From assembly GCF_006363955.1 (NCBI RefSeq), contig NZ_CP040948.1, positions 2,294,001-2,358,000 on the forward strand: a stretch of 64,000 nucleotides of DNA, given 5' to 3'. The notes under the pieces were generated by a model that was not told the DNA's origin, did not search any database, and saw nothing but the letters and a program-made list of their open reading frames with translations. Shown piece by piece: positions 16,769 through 25,365 of this stretch (position 1 is the first letter of the stretch; each line of letters opens with the position of its first letter). Made by a program: the position numbers and the translations under genes. The DNA comes from Methylophilus medardicus. Lineage in GTDB: Bacteria > Pseudomonadota > Gammaproteobacteria > Burkholderiales > Methylophilaceae.

Positions 16769-16880
16769 AGCATGGCCTCCAAAAATGAATGTTGCCAGCA
16801 AGCCTGGCGATCTCGTTATTAAATAAACAGATGAGGCTTGATCATGCAGGCAAGCAGACAACGCTACCATGCCAATATCA

Positions 16881-16896
16881 CTGAATTTCGTGTAGG
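16881..16896 (-). promoter_or_regulatory. CCTACA-N6-TCAG motif upstream of second DUF3309 gene
   Basis: On the minus strand: GTTTCCTACA-CGAAAT-TCAG. It stands 113 bases before the start at 16768. Ten bases of the left part are identical to those of the motif before the paralogous gene, while the sequence around them has diverged. Confidence 0.5.
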
Positions 16897-16972
16897 AAAC
16901 GTCCGACGAGGCAATGGATGCGCAGTCAAGAGGACGCATCGTTGGCTGAAGGCAATCTAACCAAAAACAACA

Positions 16973-16998
16973 AAGCCCACCTTGCAATAGGTGGGCTT
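16973..16998 (-). terminator. Rho-independent terminator after the lipoprotein gene
   Basis: Stem AAGCCCACCT / AGGTGGGCTT of 10 bp with a 6-base loop. On the minus strand it is followed by TTTGTTGTTTTT. It lies about 70 bases after the stop of the lipoprotein gene at 17071. Confidence 0.75.
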
Positions 16999-17070
16999 CA
17001 ATAGTTTGTCATGCATGAGGGCTGCATATCGCCCGCGCTTGGCGGGACTAGGATTTAAAAATGCGCGTGA

Positions 17071-17532
17071 TTAGGATTTAAAAAATTGAATGGGGATACT
17101 GCGTTTCTGATCATCCGTACACAGACCATCCCCGATCACAAAGACGCTGCCAAGGATACCATCGCCCTCAATATTGACTTTAAAATCGCAATTAAGTACG
17201 GCCTTACTGTTGGCAAGCAAAAAGCTCTTGCCCGAATACGCTTTGCGCAATACCGCATCTGCTGCCGCTTGTGGATCTGCCGCAGGGGCTCTAACAACCG
17301 GAGGCACGGCACTGGTGGCTGTCCATTTTCCAGTCAGCGGGCCATAAGGAGACGCTTCAAATTCAATGTCCCCATCGTTACTGATATCGTTGATTAAAAT
17401 ATTACCCATATAAACCGTGCCGTCTGGGCCGATAAGTTGCGCTTTATTTTTATACACGCCCAGCTTCACCATGTTGACTGAACACCCAGACAACGCCAAC
17501 AACATGGCGAACAAAATACTGACACTCTTCAT
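17071..17532 (-). CDS. Hypothetical lipoprotein (153 aa)
   Basis: The N-terminus MKSVSILFAMLLALSGCSVN has a clear signal peptide II lipobox (LSGC). The remainder is a small soluble domain with KLGVYKNKAQLIGPDGTVYM, then GPLTGKWTATS and a C-terminal part with two cysteines (LNCDFKVNIEGDG and GDGLCTDDQKRS), possibly forming a disulfide in the periplasm. I do not recognise the family. It is transcribed alone: the large cyclase gene at 17984 diverges from it, and a terminator lies behind. Confidence 0.7.
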   Translation of the reverse strand: MKSVSILFAMLLALSGCSVNMVKLGVYKNKAQLIGPDGTVYMGNILINDISNDGDIEFEASPYGPLTGKWTATSAVPPVVRAPAADPQAAADAVLRKAYSGKSFLLANSKAVLNCDFKVNIEGDGILGSVFVIGDGLCTDDQKRSIPIQFFKS

Positions 17533-17983
17533 TCAATACACCCCATTTCAACACGATGCTTACTGCGTTGATGCAAATAAGTGGACAATAAACCAACCAA
17601 CGATAATGAATATCACAGTTATATTTAATATTATAATCAATTAACGTTTTTAAAGATGACATCAATTTTAGTGCCATCTTGAGCATATTATGGTGATTTC
17701 ACGCAATTTTTTGAAAAAATTGTTTTTTCTTGCCACTCGGCAGATTTATACAGGTCTTACAAGTTAATATAAACTTTATCAGCGACCAGAGGAAAACGCT
17801 GACAGGGTGAACAACACGCTGACCCAGCAAGCCCGCCAACCGTTAAAGAATCTACTGTTTGGTCCGTTGATGTTTTAACATCACGCTTCAGTGAAAATGT
17901 CCAAACAGTGAAAATGTCCAAACAATGAACACCCCCGGAAAATCGCCCATGGCATCGCGTCATTCATTTTTTTTTGCACCCAT
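17533..17983. other. Intergenic region with palindrome and tandem repeats
   Basis: 451 bases between divergent genes, AT-rich near 17580-17730. It holds a perfect inverted repeat CAATTTTTT-G-AAAAAATTG (17704-17722), a palindrome GATGTT-TT-AACATC (17869-17882), an inverted pair ACTGTTTGG (17854-17862) / CCAAACAGT (17901-17909), and a 17-bp tandem duplication (listed separately). It must contain the promoters of both the lipoprotein gene and the GGDEF-EAL gene. No coding frame is convincing. Confidence 0.5.
17889..17922 (+). repeat. 17-bp tandem duplication CAGTGAAAATGTCCAAA
   Basis: Two perfect, adjacent copies (17889-17905 and 17906-17922), followed by a decayed third start (CAATGAAC). The repeats lie 62 bases before the start of the GGDEF-EAL gene. 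They could be regulator half-sites, or the remains of an insertion-sequence end with repeated terminal boxes, such as in the IS21 family. Confidence 0.7.
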
Positions 17984-20185
17984 ATGATCAAGCCAGGCTT
18001 ATTATTTCTTTGTACGCATCTGCTGTGGATGTGTCTTGGTATTTCAGTCAATGCGCAGGAAATAGTCGTTAATCGTTTGGATGTCATTAACAATTCGTCA
18101 CAGCTATCGCTTTCCGCGCAAGAAATCGACTGGATTAAACAGCATCAGTCCGTGCGTGTGGCGGTCAAAAATGGCTGGATGCCAATCGAGTTTCAACTAG
18201 AAAATCAAAAGCACAAAGGCGTTTCGATCCAGTATCTGGAAATGGTGAGCAAAGCCACCGGCTTGCAGTTCAAGATTGTCGACTACCACGACAACATGAC
18301 GACCAATGAAGCATCGCTAATCACTGGCATCCGCGGTAAGAGCATCCCGGCAGGGTTCAGTCCGTTGGCAGTGCCCTATTTGGATACCGTCAACGCGATC
18401 TATGTGGCCTCACATCATGAGCTATATGCCTCCGAAATCACCCTCGATCAGCTCTCAGGCAAAACAGTGGCTGTGTTTAGAAATGGCGTCTTGCCAGACA
18501 AACTGAAAGCGCTGGTCCCCGGCATTAAAATCAAGCTGGTCGATATCGCTGATGAAGCTTTTGAATATTTAGACGCGGGCATGGTAGACGCCTACATTGG
18601 TAACGAATTGGTGTTGGACTACCATCTCGACTTTCACAAAATCACCTCGATACGCAAAGGCGGCGTCACACCTATTACCAGCAAAACCTTTATGGCCGTC
18701 AGTGAGGGTGACCCCATTTTGCGTAGCATTCTTCACAAAGCGACCTTGCAAATTGGGACCAATCCACCGGAGATTCTCGAAAATTGGGGCCGCAGCCCCG
18801 AAAATCCACTGAAAAAATATCTACTGTCTGCGCTCTCGTTTTTTAGTGTTTTATTGCTGATTCAGTTATTCAAACTTTATCAGACCAATAAAAAACAAGC
18901 GGTCGCTGCACAGCAAGCGATATGGTTTCAGGCGAACCATGATTTTTTGACCAAACTGCCTAATCGGTTTCAGTTAAAAAGCCAGCTTGACCAAGCCTTG
19001 CAGGCGGCGGTGCAACAATCTCAGGCCGTTGGCGTGATGATTATCGACCTCGATAATTTTAAAGAGATTAATGACACCGCTGGCCATGCGATTGGCGATG
19101 AGGTCTTGATACAAGTGGCCGCGCGCATTCAATCGGTGATTGCGCCCCCCAATTTAACGACGAGATTTGGCGGCGACGAGTTCTTGATCGTTATCCAACA
19201 GAGCGCCGATGCAGCACACTTAACTGCACTCAGCACACAGCTACTCGCGGCCATGGCAGCGCCATTTATCATTCAGCAAAAATCGTTTGTGGTGTCGATC
19301 AGTATTGGAGTGGCTTTGTTTCCAGAGCACAGTCAGCGCGCAGAGGATCTGATCATGTTTGCAGATCAGGCGCTTTATCAGGCCAAGCGCACGGGTAAAA
19401 ATAAATTCATGCTATTTGATGAACGCATTCACGATGTATTTAGCAAAAAAACCCAGTTAAGTAACGAACTGCGGTCTGCCATTGAAAAGCATCAGTTGCG
19501 CTTACAGTATCAACCGATTTTTAACTTAAGCGATTTATCCTGTGAAAAAGTGGAAGCGCTGTTACGCTGGCACCACCCAGCCCTCGGCCAGATTTCCCCA
19601 GAAACGTTTATCAAGGTTGCCGAAGAGAATGGATTTATCATTGACTTAGGCGAATGGGTGTTCGAGCAAATCCTTCGCGATTTCGCCGAGATCCGCCAAC
19701 AGTTTGGGGCGGTGGAAATCTGCATTAACATCTCTCCCCTGCAATTCTCACAACCTGCGCCCATTCACCAGTTCATCGCACAACTGGCTACGCTGGGCAT
19801 TACGGGCACCCATTTTTGCTTTGAGATCACCGAGGGTTTGCTGCTGGAGCCTTCTAGTCAAGTGATCGACATCCTGAATATCCTGCATGCGCAAGGAATC
19901 AAACTGGCGATTGACGACTTTGGGACTGGTTACTCTTCTTTGGCTTACCTGAACAAATTCAAAATTGATTACGTCAAAATTGATAAATCGTTTATCAATG
20001 GAATTACCGAAAACCTCAATGATCAGGCCTTATGCAAAACTATTATTTTTATGGGCAATCAGCTCCACATCAAGCTGATTGCTGAAGGGGTAGAAACGCA
20101 AGATCAGGAAACGCTGTTGAAAGAAATGGGCTGCCAATACTCGCAAGGTTTTTATAGAGCGCGGCCAGCCAGCTTAACGGGCTAA
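17984..20185 (+). CDS. Solute-binding-sensor GGDEF-EAL protein
   Basis: A 733-residue membrane protein. Order: signal peptide 1-24, periplasmic solute-binding-like domain about 45-270 (VAVKNGWMPIEFQLENQKHK, GVSIQYLEMV), transmembrane helix about 279-297, GGDEF domain with RFGGDEF (394-400), EAL domain with EALLRW (524-529). EAL motifs NISPLQF, EITEG, IDDFGTGYSS, KID and AEGVE are intact. The I-site RxxD is absent (the aspartate position is asparagine, PPN). No PAS domain is present, unlike the related protein at 8150. Start ATG 17984 has no clear ribosome binding site. Likely a ligand-responsive c-di-GMP synthase or phosphodiesterase; which activity dominates cannot be read. Confidence 0.88.
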   Translation: MIKPGLLFLCTHLLWMCLGISVNAQEIVVNRLDVINNSSQLSLSAQEIDWIKQHQSVRVAVKNGWMPIEFQLENQKHKGVSIQYLEMVSKATGLQFKIVDYHDNMTTNEASLITGIRGKSIPAGFSPLAVPYLDTVNAIYVASHHELYASEITLDQLSGKTVAVFRNGVLPDKLKALVPGIKIKLVDIADEAFEYLDAGMVDAYIGNELVLDYHLDFHKITSIRKGGVTPITSKTFMAVSEGDPILRSILHKATLQIGTNPPEILENWGRSPENPLKKYLLSALSFFSVLLLIQLFKLYQTNKKQAVAAQQAIWFQANHDFLTKLPNRFQLKSQLDQALQAAVQQSQAVGVMIIDLDNFKEINDTAGHAIGDEVLIQVAARIQSVIAPPNLTTRFGGDEFLIVIQQSADAAHLTALSTQLLAAMAAPFIIQQKSFVVSISIGVALFPEHSQRAEDLIMFADQALYQAKRTGKNKFMLFDERIHDVFSKKTQLSNELRSAIEKHQLRLQYQPIFNLSDLSCEKVEALLRWHHPALGQISPETFIKVAEENGFIIDLGEWVFEQILRDFAEIRQQFGAVEICINISPLQFSQPAPIHQFIAQLATLGITGTHFCFEITEGLLLEPSSQVIDILNILHAQGIKLAIDDFGTGYSSLAYLNKFKIDYVKIDKSFINGITENLNDQALCKTIIFMGNQLHIKLIAEGVETQDQETLLKEMGCQYSQGFYRARPASLTG

Positions 20186-20221
20186 CCGCCCCTATTTGGG
20201 AGTAAACGTCTCACCGAGCAA

Positions 20222-22882
20222 TCATCCATGCGTGCCATTTTTGCGTGGCCCTGCTGAATGGAATCCGCGACGACTAGGCTGCTGTGTTTCCAACTTGAAT
20301 TGACTAATCACATCTGCCAGCTGATTGGCTTGATCCACCAAAGATTCCGCTGCTGCCGCTGCCTGCTCAACCAACGCGGCGTTCTGCTGAGTCGTATCAT
20401 CCATGCTGGTCACCGCCTGATTGACTTGATCAATCCCCGCCGTTTGCTCGGTCGACGCGGCTGATATCTCATTAATAATATCTGCCACACGCTGCACAGA
20501 GCTGACCACTTCATCCATTGTGATGCCTGCGTTTTCGACTAACTTGGTACCCTCTGAGGTCTTTGCTACAGAGTCCGTAATGAGCGCTTTAATTTCTTTG
20601 GCTGCGCTGGCTGAACGCTGCGCCAAGCTACGCACCTCGCCGGCCACCACTGCAAAACCACGGCCTTGCTCGCCAGCGCGTGCAGCCTCCACCGCCGCGT
20701 TAAGCGCAAGGATATTGGTTTGGAAAGCGATGCCATCAATGACCGAAATAATATCTTCGATCTTTTTAGCACTGTCATTGATCTCGCCCATGGTGGAAAC
20801 TACCTCATTGACAACCTTGCCACCTTTGATCGCAATTTCAGAGGCAGTGAGCGCTAACTTATTCGCCTGTACCGCATTTTCTGCGTTCTGCTTAACGGTG
20901 GATGCCAACTCTTCCATGCTGGCGGCCGTTTGCTCAAGACTCGATGCCTGACTTTCTGTGCGCGCTGACAAATCGGCGTTGCCGCTCGAAATCTCATTCG
21001 CGGCAGTGGTGATGGTTTCAATCGCCTGCGTCACCGCAACAATCGGCGCCACAATCAAGTCTAGGGTATTGTTCACCCCTTCCACAATTTGACGGAAATC
21101 CCCTGCATGATTGGCCGTATTGGCGCGCACAGTGATGCGACCCTCGCGTGCAGCGTCAGCCAGCAGATTCACGTCTGCCACCAGCAGATTGACGGCATCA
21201 ATACAGGTATTCAAATTGTTTTTAATGGCGTTGAAATCGCCTTGATATGGCGCACTGATCTTGGCAGGGATTTGCCCATTAGAGATATCTGCCACACATT
21301 GTGCCGCCACATTTAACGGCCCGATCACTGAATCTAAGGTTGCATTAAAGCCGGCGACAATATTTTTAAAGTCGCCTTGATGACTAGACGTATCAGCACG
21401 GGTGGACAACCGGCCTTCAATCGCTGCTTGTGACAATTGGTTCACATCTGCAGTCAATGCATTCACCGCATCAATACATTGATTTAAATTGCGCTTGATG
21501 GTGTTGAAATCGCCATGGTATTCCTCCGTGATTTTTGGCGGAATATGACCTTTAGAAATCTGTTCTACATATTTGGCTGCGACATTGAGTGGATTAATGA
21601 GCGCCTCTAAAATCTGATTGATGCCTACGCCAATTTGTTTCACAAACCCTTCGGGGAGCTGTTGCGTATCGACCCGTTGCGACAGGTTACCTTGGGCGGC
21701 CTCTTGCACCAGACGAAACACCTCTTGCTCGCCTAACGACTCTGCCGTGCGATCGGTCCATTGCGACATGCGGCCCAAGTACTCGCCTTGGCCATTAAAC
21801 ACCGGCACAATCAGCACGTGCATAGTTTTGCCATACATATGCACTTCGGCAGCGGTTGGCTGCGACAACTTCTGCGCAAATAATGCCGACTGATCCGAGT
21901 GCGCAAGGTATTTCCCAATGCTGCTGCCTATCATCTGGTCAACGGCGTATCCGGGGAACACCTCACCAATTGCCGTAGCCATTTCACCCCATAAGCGTTT
22001 AGCAGCGCCGTTCATATATTCGAGATTGTGTAGGCTATCGGCAAACATCAAAGCCACCCCGCTTTGGTCTAGTGCGGTCTGCACACGGTTAGATTGCTCT
22101 GCCAGTTTTCTGCTGTCGTTTAAATCAAAGCCAATTTTGATTTGCATGGATTTGATCATTTTCATCAAGCGACCAAATTCGTCATCGCCCCGGGTATCCA
22201 CCGGCACATCGAGTTGCCCGCCTGCCAACCCGTTGATGGCATCACTCATTGCAAGCAATGCACGCTTCAACTTGGCTGAAAACAACACCGTTGCAGTCGC
22301 AGCAGTGGCGAGCCCTACACCAATGCTCAGCCAATTCAAGGGTTTCGCGGTATAAGCATCGATGGCCGTCATCACCAGCAACGGACTCAAAATGGCGGCC
22401 AGCAATTTATAAGTGATCGAGGTATCGCGTACACGCTCGGTGACGCGCTGCACCCAGCTGACGGTGGGCAGTTTGCCGTCCCGCAGCTGTTGGTATTGTT
22501 TTTCAGCCAGCGCAATTTGCTCACGGGTGGCGATAGAACGCACAGACATATACCCTACCACCGAAGCGCCTTCGCGAATCGGCGCCACATTCGCTTCAAC
22601 CCAATAGTGGTCACCGTTCTTACAACGGTTCTTGACCATCCCGTTCCAGGGCTTACCCGCTTTCACCGTGCGCCATAAATCTTCAAAGGCGGCGGCTGGC
22701 ATATCCGGGTGACGAATCATGTTGTGGTTGTGCCCAACCAACTCCGACTCAGAAAACCCGCTCACCTCAATAAAGTCGCGATTAATATATGTAATCGCAC
22801 CCTTCAAATCTGTTTTAGAAACAATCGAAACACCCTGTTTTAAAAGGATTTCGTGTTGGGTCACAGGTAAATTTATCTTCAT
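20222..22882 (-). CDS. PAS-containing methyl-accepting chemotaxis protein with tandem HAMP-like repeats
   Basis: I place the start at ATG 22882 ([17 protein letters not shown]), preceded by a GGCGGCG stretch; the frame is open 23 codons further. Order: N-terminal Aer-type PAS domain ([35 protein letters not shown]), one or two short membrane helices near residues 165-205, HAMP, a second PAS-like segment, then repeated HAMP-like units marked by GDF-x-x-I-x-x-x-x-N-x-x-x-D, and the conserved signalling tip with [20 protein letters not shown] and [19 protein letters not shown]. It would control CheA, probably as a redox/energy sensor like Aer. No NWETF-type tail is seen, and no che genes are near. 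Confidence 0.88.
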   Translation of the reverse strand: MKINLPVTQHEILLKQGVSIVSKTDLKGAITYINRDFIEVSGFSESELVGHNHNMIRHPDMPAAAFEDLWRTVKAGKPWNGMVKNRCKNGDHYWVEANVAPIREGASVVGYMSVRSIATREQIALAEKQYQQLRDGKLPTVSWVQRVTERVRDTSITYKLLAAILSPLLVMTAIDAYTAKPLNWLSIGVGLATAATATVLFSAKLKRALLAMSDAINGLAGGQLDVPVDTRGDDEFGRLMKMIKSMQIKIGFDLNDSRKLAEQSNRVQTALDQSGVALMFADSLHNLEYMNGAAKRLWGEMATAIGEVFPGYAVDQMIGSSIGKYLAHSDQSALFAQKLSQPTAAEVHMYGKTMHVLIVPVFNGQGEYLGRMSQWTDRTAESLGEQEVFRLVQEAAQGNLSQRVDTQQLPEGFVKQIGVGINQILEALINPLNVAAKYVEQISKGHIPPKITEEYHGDFNTIKRNLNQCIDAVNALTADVNQLSQAAIEGRLSTRADTSSHQGDFKNIVAGFNATLDSVIGPLNVAAQCVADISNGQIPAKISAPYQGDFNAIKNNLNTCIDAVNLLVADVNLLADAAREGRITVRANTANHAGDFRQIVEGVNNTLDLIVAPIVAVTQAIETITTAANEISSGNADLSARTESQASSLEQTAASMEELASTVKQNAENAVQANKLALTASEIAIKGGKVVNEVVSTMGEINDSAKKIEDIISVIDGIAFQTNILALNAAVEAARAGEQGRGFAVVAGEVRSLAQRSASAAKEIKALITDSVAKTSEGTKLVENAGITMDEVVSSVQRVADIINEISAASTEQTAGIDQVNQAVTSMDDTTQQNAALVEQAAAAAESLVDQANQLADVISQFKLETQQPSRRGFHSAGPRKNGTHG

Positions 22883-23052
22883 GATATCGCCGCCTTTGAT
22901 CAGGGATAAAACAACCATCCAAGACTCACTGTACCGCGATATGACTGCCAATCATGTGGGGATAAAAAGGGGGGTCGCTACTTAATTCTGACAATTGAAT
23001 GTTTGCTGGCAAAGCCAGCGCTTGTCAGGCAGGTTCGTAGGCTAAAAATAAA

Positions 23053-23080
23053 AAAACTCCAGAGAAAACCCTGAAGTTTT
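23053..23080 (-). terminator. Terminator after the gene at 23133
   Basis: Stem AAAACT-CCAG / CTGA-AGTTTT with one mismatch and an 8-base loop. On the minus strand it ends in a run of seven T. Confidence 0.65.
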
Positions 23081-23132
23081 GCAGGACTAGTGGCGCGCCT
23101 GACAGCGACAAAAGCGGTGCTACGGTTAGGGC

Positions 23133-23906
23133 TTAATGCGCCCCATAAGCAGTATTTAAAGTGTCCAACTCTGCATTATTTTCTGCGGTGTGACACTCAA
23201 GAATATCCATATCCCCTTTGCTGAAAGTCAATTTTTCAACCGTATTGATGTTACCTGCAAACTTGTTGTCGAGCTCGCCACACTTTTTAGTGCGCTGATT
23301 CACAAAGTTAAGATAATCCTTTTTGCGCGCTTCTAGAGCGTGTGCAGAAATACTGCTATCGTTCATAAAGGTGGTATAGGCACGCCTGAGTCTGAGTTCA
23401 GACACACTCCACAGGTTAAAAACCAGCATTTTTTTCTGGGGCTCTTTTTGCGCCACCGGTTCGACCACCGGCAACGGTGCGCTGGTATGGGTTTCTACCA
23501 CCGGCGATACGGCTGGCTCTAACTCAACCATCTGTTGTTCTTCTTTAATCTTTTTTGGTTTCTTGCTGATCAACTTCTGCGCGGGCTTGACTGGCGTGGC
23601 TTGTGCTGGGGTGGGTTCGACGGTCACATTTTCCTGTGCCGCAGGCGCAGGTATTTCCTCGCGGGCAACCTCAGAGACCACCTGAGTCTGCAATTGCATG
23701 ACCTGGTTTGAAAAACCAGAATTACCTTCTTCTTTTAACAAAAGGCCACATAAAATGACCACAATGAGGCCGATCAACATCACATTGACCTTGCCGATAT
23801 CCACCGCGCCACGTTCAGCCAATGGTGGTGTTAATACAAGCGCTGTCTGTTTCGACCCCGTGATGCTGTGAGCGGACATACTGCCTAAATCAAGCCTATT
23901 TCTCAT
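23133..23906 (-). CDS. Single-pass membrane protein with Pro/Glu/Lys-rich linker, unknown
   Basis: A 257-residue protein, no family recognised. A short cytoplasmic N-terminus is followed by one transmembrane helix (about 43-58, VMLIGLIVVILCGLLL), then a long disordered linker rich in Pro, Val, Glu and Lys (about 75-155, with KKPKKIKEEQQ), and a C-terminal helical domain with two cysteines (TKKCGELDNKFAG and ILECHTAENNAELDTLN). The tail faintly recalls the LprI/DUF1311-type cysteine patterns. The TM-linker-domain layout is TonB/TolA-like, but no TonB box or TolA domain can be seen. It may be co-transcribed with the gene ending 145 bases upstream at 24051. Confidence 0.65.
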   Translation of the reverse strand: MRNRLDLGSMSAHSITGSKQTALVLTPPLAERGAVDIGKVNVMLIGLIVVILCGLLLKEEGNSGFSNQVMQLQTQVVSEVAREEIPAPAAQENVTVEPTPAQATPVKPAQKLISKKPKKIKEEQQMVELEPAVSPVVETHTSAPLPVVEPVAQKEPQKKMLVFNLWSVSELRLRRAYTTFMNDSSISAHALEARKKDYLNFVNQRTKKCGELDNKFAGNINTVEKLTFSKGDMDILECHTAENNAELDTLNTAYGAH

Positions 23907-24050
23907 AAATTCAGTTGGTGGTGTGTCGTGACCAATATTTCACTCAATGTTGAACAATGCCCTAAAAACGTCCAATATTCAAGATTACTAAGCCAGTTCA
24001 ATGATTTACCAATGAACAAACACGGTCAAGTGCTGCAAACATAGGTGCTG

Positions 24051-24470
24051 TTAAGTTTTAATTACCGGTGTTTTGGCAGATAGAAAAGGCATCCCCATCG
24101 GGTTAGCCACAATGCGCCTCGCCTTTGTAAACGCGCTTGCGCGGCTGTCAGCATGCGCTTTTGATGCATTCATGCGCTCCTCGCGCAGCAACGCATCCAT
24201 AAAATCGCCTTGTTCTAGCGCAGGGGTTCGCTGATTTCCTGATTTAGCGTGCGTTGTCGCTGCATTTGCCAACATCACACCAGCCCTAGCTTGCGCGCCT
24301 GAAAAATAGTTGTGGGCATGCATGTTGTTTTGCGGCGCAGCCCCAATAGAGACTACGGTCATAAAAAAACCAATCATCATGATGACGAGTGCGGCTGACA
24401 CGGCCCCTGCCGTGATTGCAATTAAAGACAAGACGCTGGTCGCGGCATTCGCTGGTTTGTTTGTGTTCAT
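24051..24470 (-). CDS. Hypothetical single-pass membrane protein (139 aa)
   Basis: An N-terminal membrane helix (about 13-45, LIAITAGAVSAALVIMMIGF and FMTVVSIGAA) is followed by a soluble tail rich in Ala, Arg and His. I recognise no domain. A CCTACA-N6-TCAG motif lies 87 bases upstream of ATG 24470, as for the two DUF3309 genes and the DUF2171 gene, which suggests co-regulation with them. It is divergent from the gene at 24666. Confidence 0.65.
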   Translation of the reverse strand: MNTNKPANAATSVLSLIAITAGAVSAALVIMMIGFFMTVVSIGAAPQNNMHAHNYFSGAQARAGVMLANAATTHAKSGNQRTPALEQGDFMDALLREERMNASKAHADSRASAFTKARRIVANPMGMPFLSAKTPVIKT

Positions 24471-24556
24471 GTCAAGTGCCTCCCTGCTTTAGGATTTAAT
24501 CTCATACCGAGACTGAATCATGCCTTAGGCTTTGCCGACACCCTATCGCACGCAGA

Positions 24557-24572
24557 CTGAAACTATTGTAGG
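24557..24572 (-). promoter_or_regulatory. CCTACA-N6-TCAG motif upstream of the membrane-protein gene
   Basis: On the minus strand: AATTCCTACA-ATAGTT-TCAG, 87 bases before ATG 24470. It lies in the divergent region to the gene at 24666, which could also be affected. Confidence 0.5.
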
Positions 24573-24665
24573 AATTATCGTACAAAAAATGCACTGACAC
24601 CCCGTGGCAACACAACCGCATCGTCCCGATGGCTTATAATGTCCTTGTTTAGCAAAGGAAAAAGG

Positions 24666-24995
24666 ATGGACTTCAACGTATTTTCTGCGTTCTATCTGGT
24701 GCCATTGGTGATTTCGGCCATCGGCGGTCTCATTGAATTCAAAAATTGCGAGTTCGCCACCACCCAGCACGCATTGCGCAAAGCTTTTTTTCTGACGTTT
24801 AGAAGCATGGTGCCTGTGCTCAACATTTTCTCTGCCATTTTGTATCTCATCACTTGTGGCACTTTCACTTGGAAAAAATCCACCAGCTGGAAAAAATCCG
24901 CCCGCTGGAAAACATCAACGATCTCAAAAAAATCCGCCCGCTGGAAAACATCAACGATCTCAAAAAAATCCTCAGAAAAATCACCCCATGCTTAA
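24666..24995 (+). CDS. Hypothetical membrane protein whose tail is made by an 18-bp repeat
   Basis: ATG 24666 follows AAAGGAAAAAGG. The first 70 residues form two membrane helices (VFSAFYLVPLVISAIGGLIE; MVPVLNIFSAILYLITCG). The last 40 residues come from an 18-bp DNA repeat and read as hexapeptides TWKKST, SWKKSA, RWKTST, ISKKSA, RWKTST, ISKKSS. The leucine-regular hexads of another frame (LEKIHQ, LEKIRP, LENIND) look more like natural protein, so the present reading may be the product of a frameshift at about 24860. The gene overlaps the SMR gene start at 24988. No family recognised. Confidence 0.55.
   Translation: MDFNVFSAFYLVPLVISAIGGLIEFKNCEFATTQHALRKAFFLTFRSMVPVLNIFSAILYLITCGTFTWKKSTSWKKSARWKTSTISKKSARWKTSTISKKSSEKSPHA
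24869..24976 (+). repeat. 18-bp minisatellite, six units, open in all three forward frames
   Basis: Six consecutive 18-base units begin (C/T)TG-GAA-AA or CTC-AAA-AA and share AAATC or CATC cores. Units 3-4 and 5-6 form an almost exact 36-bp tandem duplication (CTGGAAAACATCAACGAT plus CTCAAAAAAATCC...). Since 18 is a multiple of three and no unit contains a stop, all three forward frames remain open across the array. Confidence 0.85.
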
Positions 24996-25323
24996 ATACT
25001 GGCTCTTTTTATTTGCCGCCATCATCACCGAGGTGATTGCCACCTCGGCCCTCAAGCTCAGTGATGAATTCACCAAGCTCACGCCTTCTGCCGTCGTGGT
25101 GATTGGCTATGCGATCTCGTTTTATTTCTGGTCTCTCGTGCTAAAAGGGCTGCCAATTGGCGTCGCTTATGCCGTGTGGGCAGGCATGGTGGTTGTCTTG
25201 TTGGCAATTGTAGATCTAGTGGTATATGGCCAAACGCTCGATGGCCCCGCCATAGGGGGCATGACGTTGATTGTGGGCGGGGTCATCATCATTAACCTGT
25301 TTTCAAAAACCGTGGCGCAATAA
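24988..25323 (+). CDS. SMR-family small multidrug resistance transporter (EmrE-like)
   Basis: A 111-residue protein with four transmembrane helices. The essential membrane glutamate of EmrE (Glu14) is at position 15 in FAAIITEVIATSALK. Further family motifs: FWSLVLKGLPIGVAYAVWAG and the C-terminal GMTLIVGGVIIINLFSK. It would export cationic or small polar compounds by proton antiport, working as an antiparallel dimer. The start ATG 24988 lies inside the end of the previous gene and has no clear ribosome binding site, so translation may depend on coupling to frames through the upstream repeat. A longer frame reaching back through the repeat to 24856 is not supported by family length. Confidence 0.9.
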   Translation: MLKYWLFLFAAIITEVIATSALKLSDEFTKLTPSAVVVIGYAISFYFWSLVLKGLPIGVAYAVWAGMVVVLLAIVDLVVYGQTLDGPAIGGMTLIVGGVIIINLFSKTVAQ

Positions 25324-25365
25324 CTTGCAAGCCGGCAAGGGGCATACCCCCCCTTGGTCAGATGC

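Noticed and set aside
24856-24987. 44-residue N-terminal extension of the SMR transporter through the repeat
   Set aside because: The family starts directly with the first helix at MLKYWLF; the extension is only the open repeat frame.
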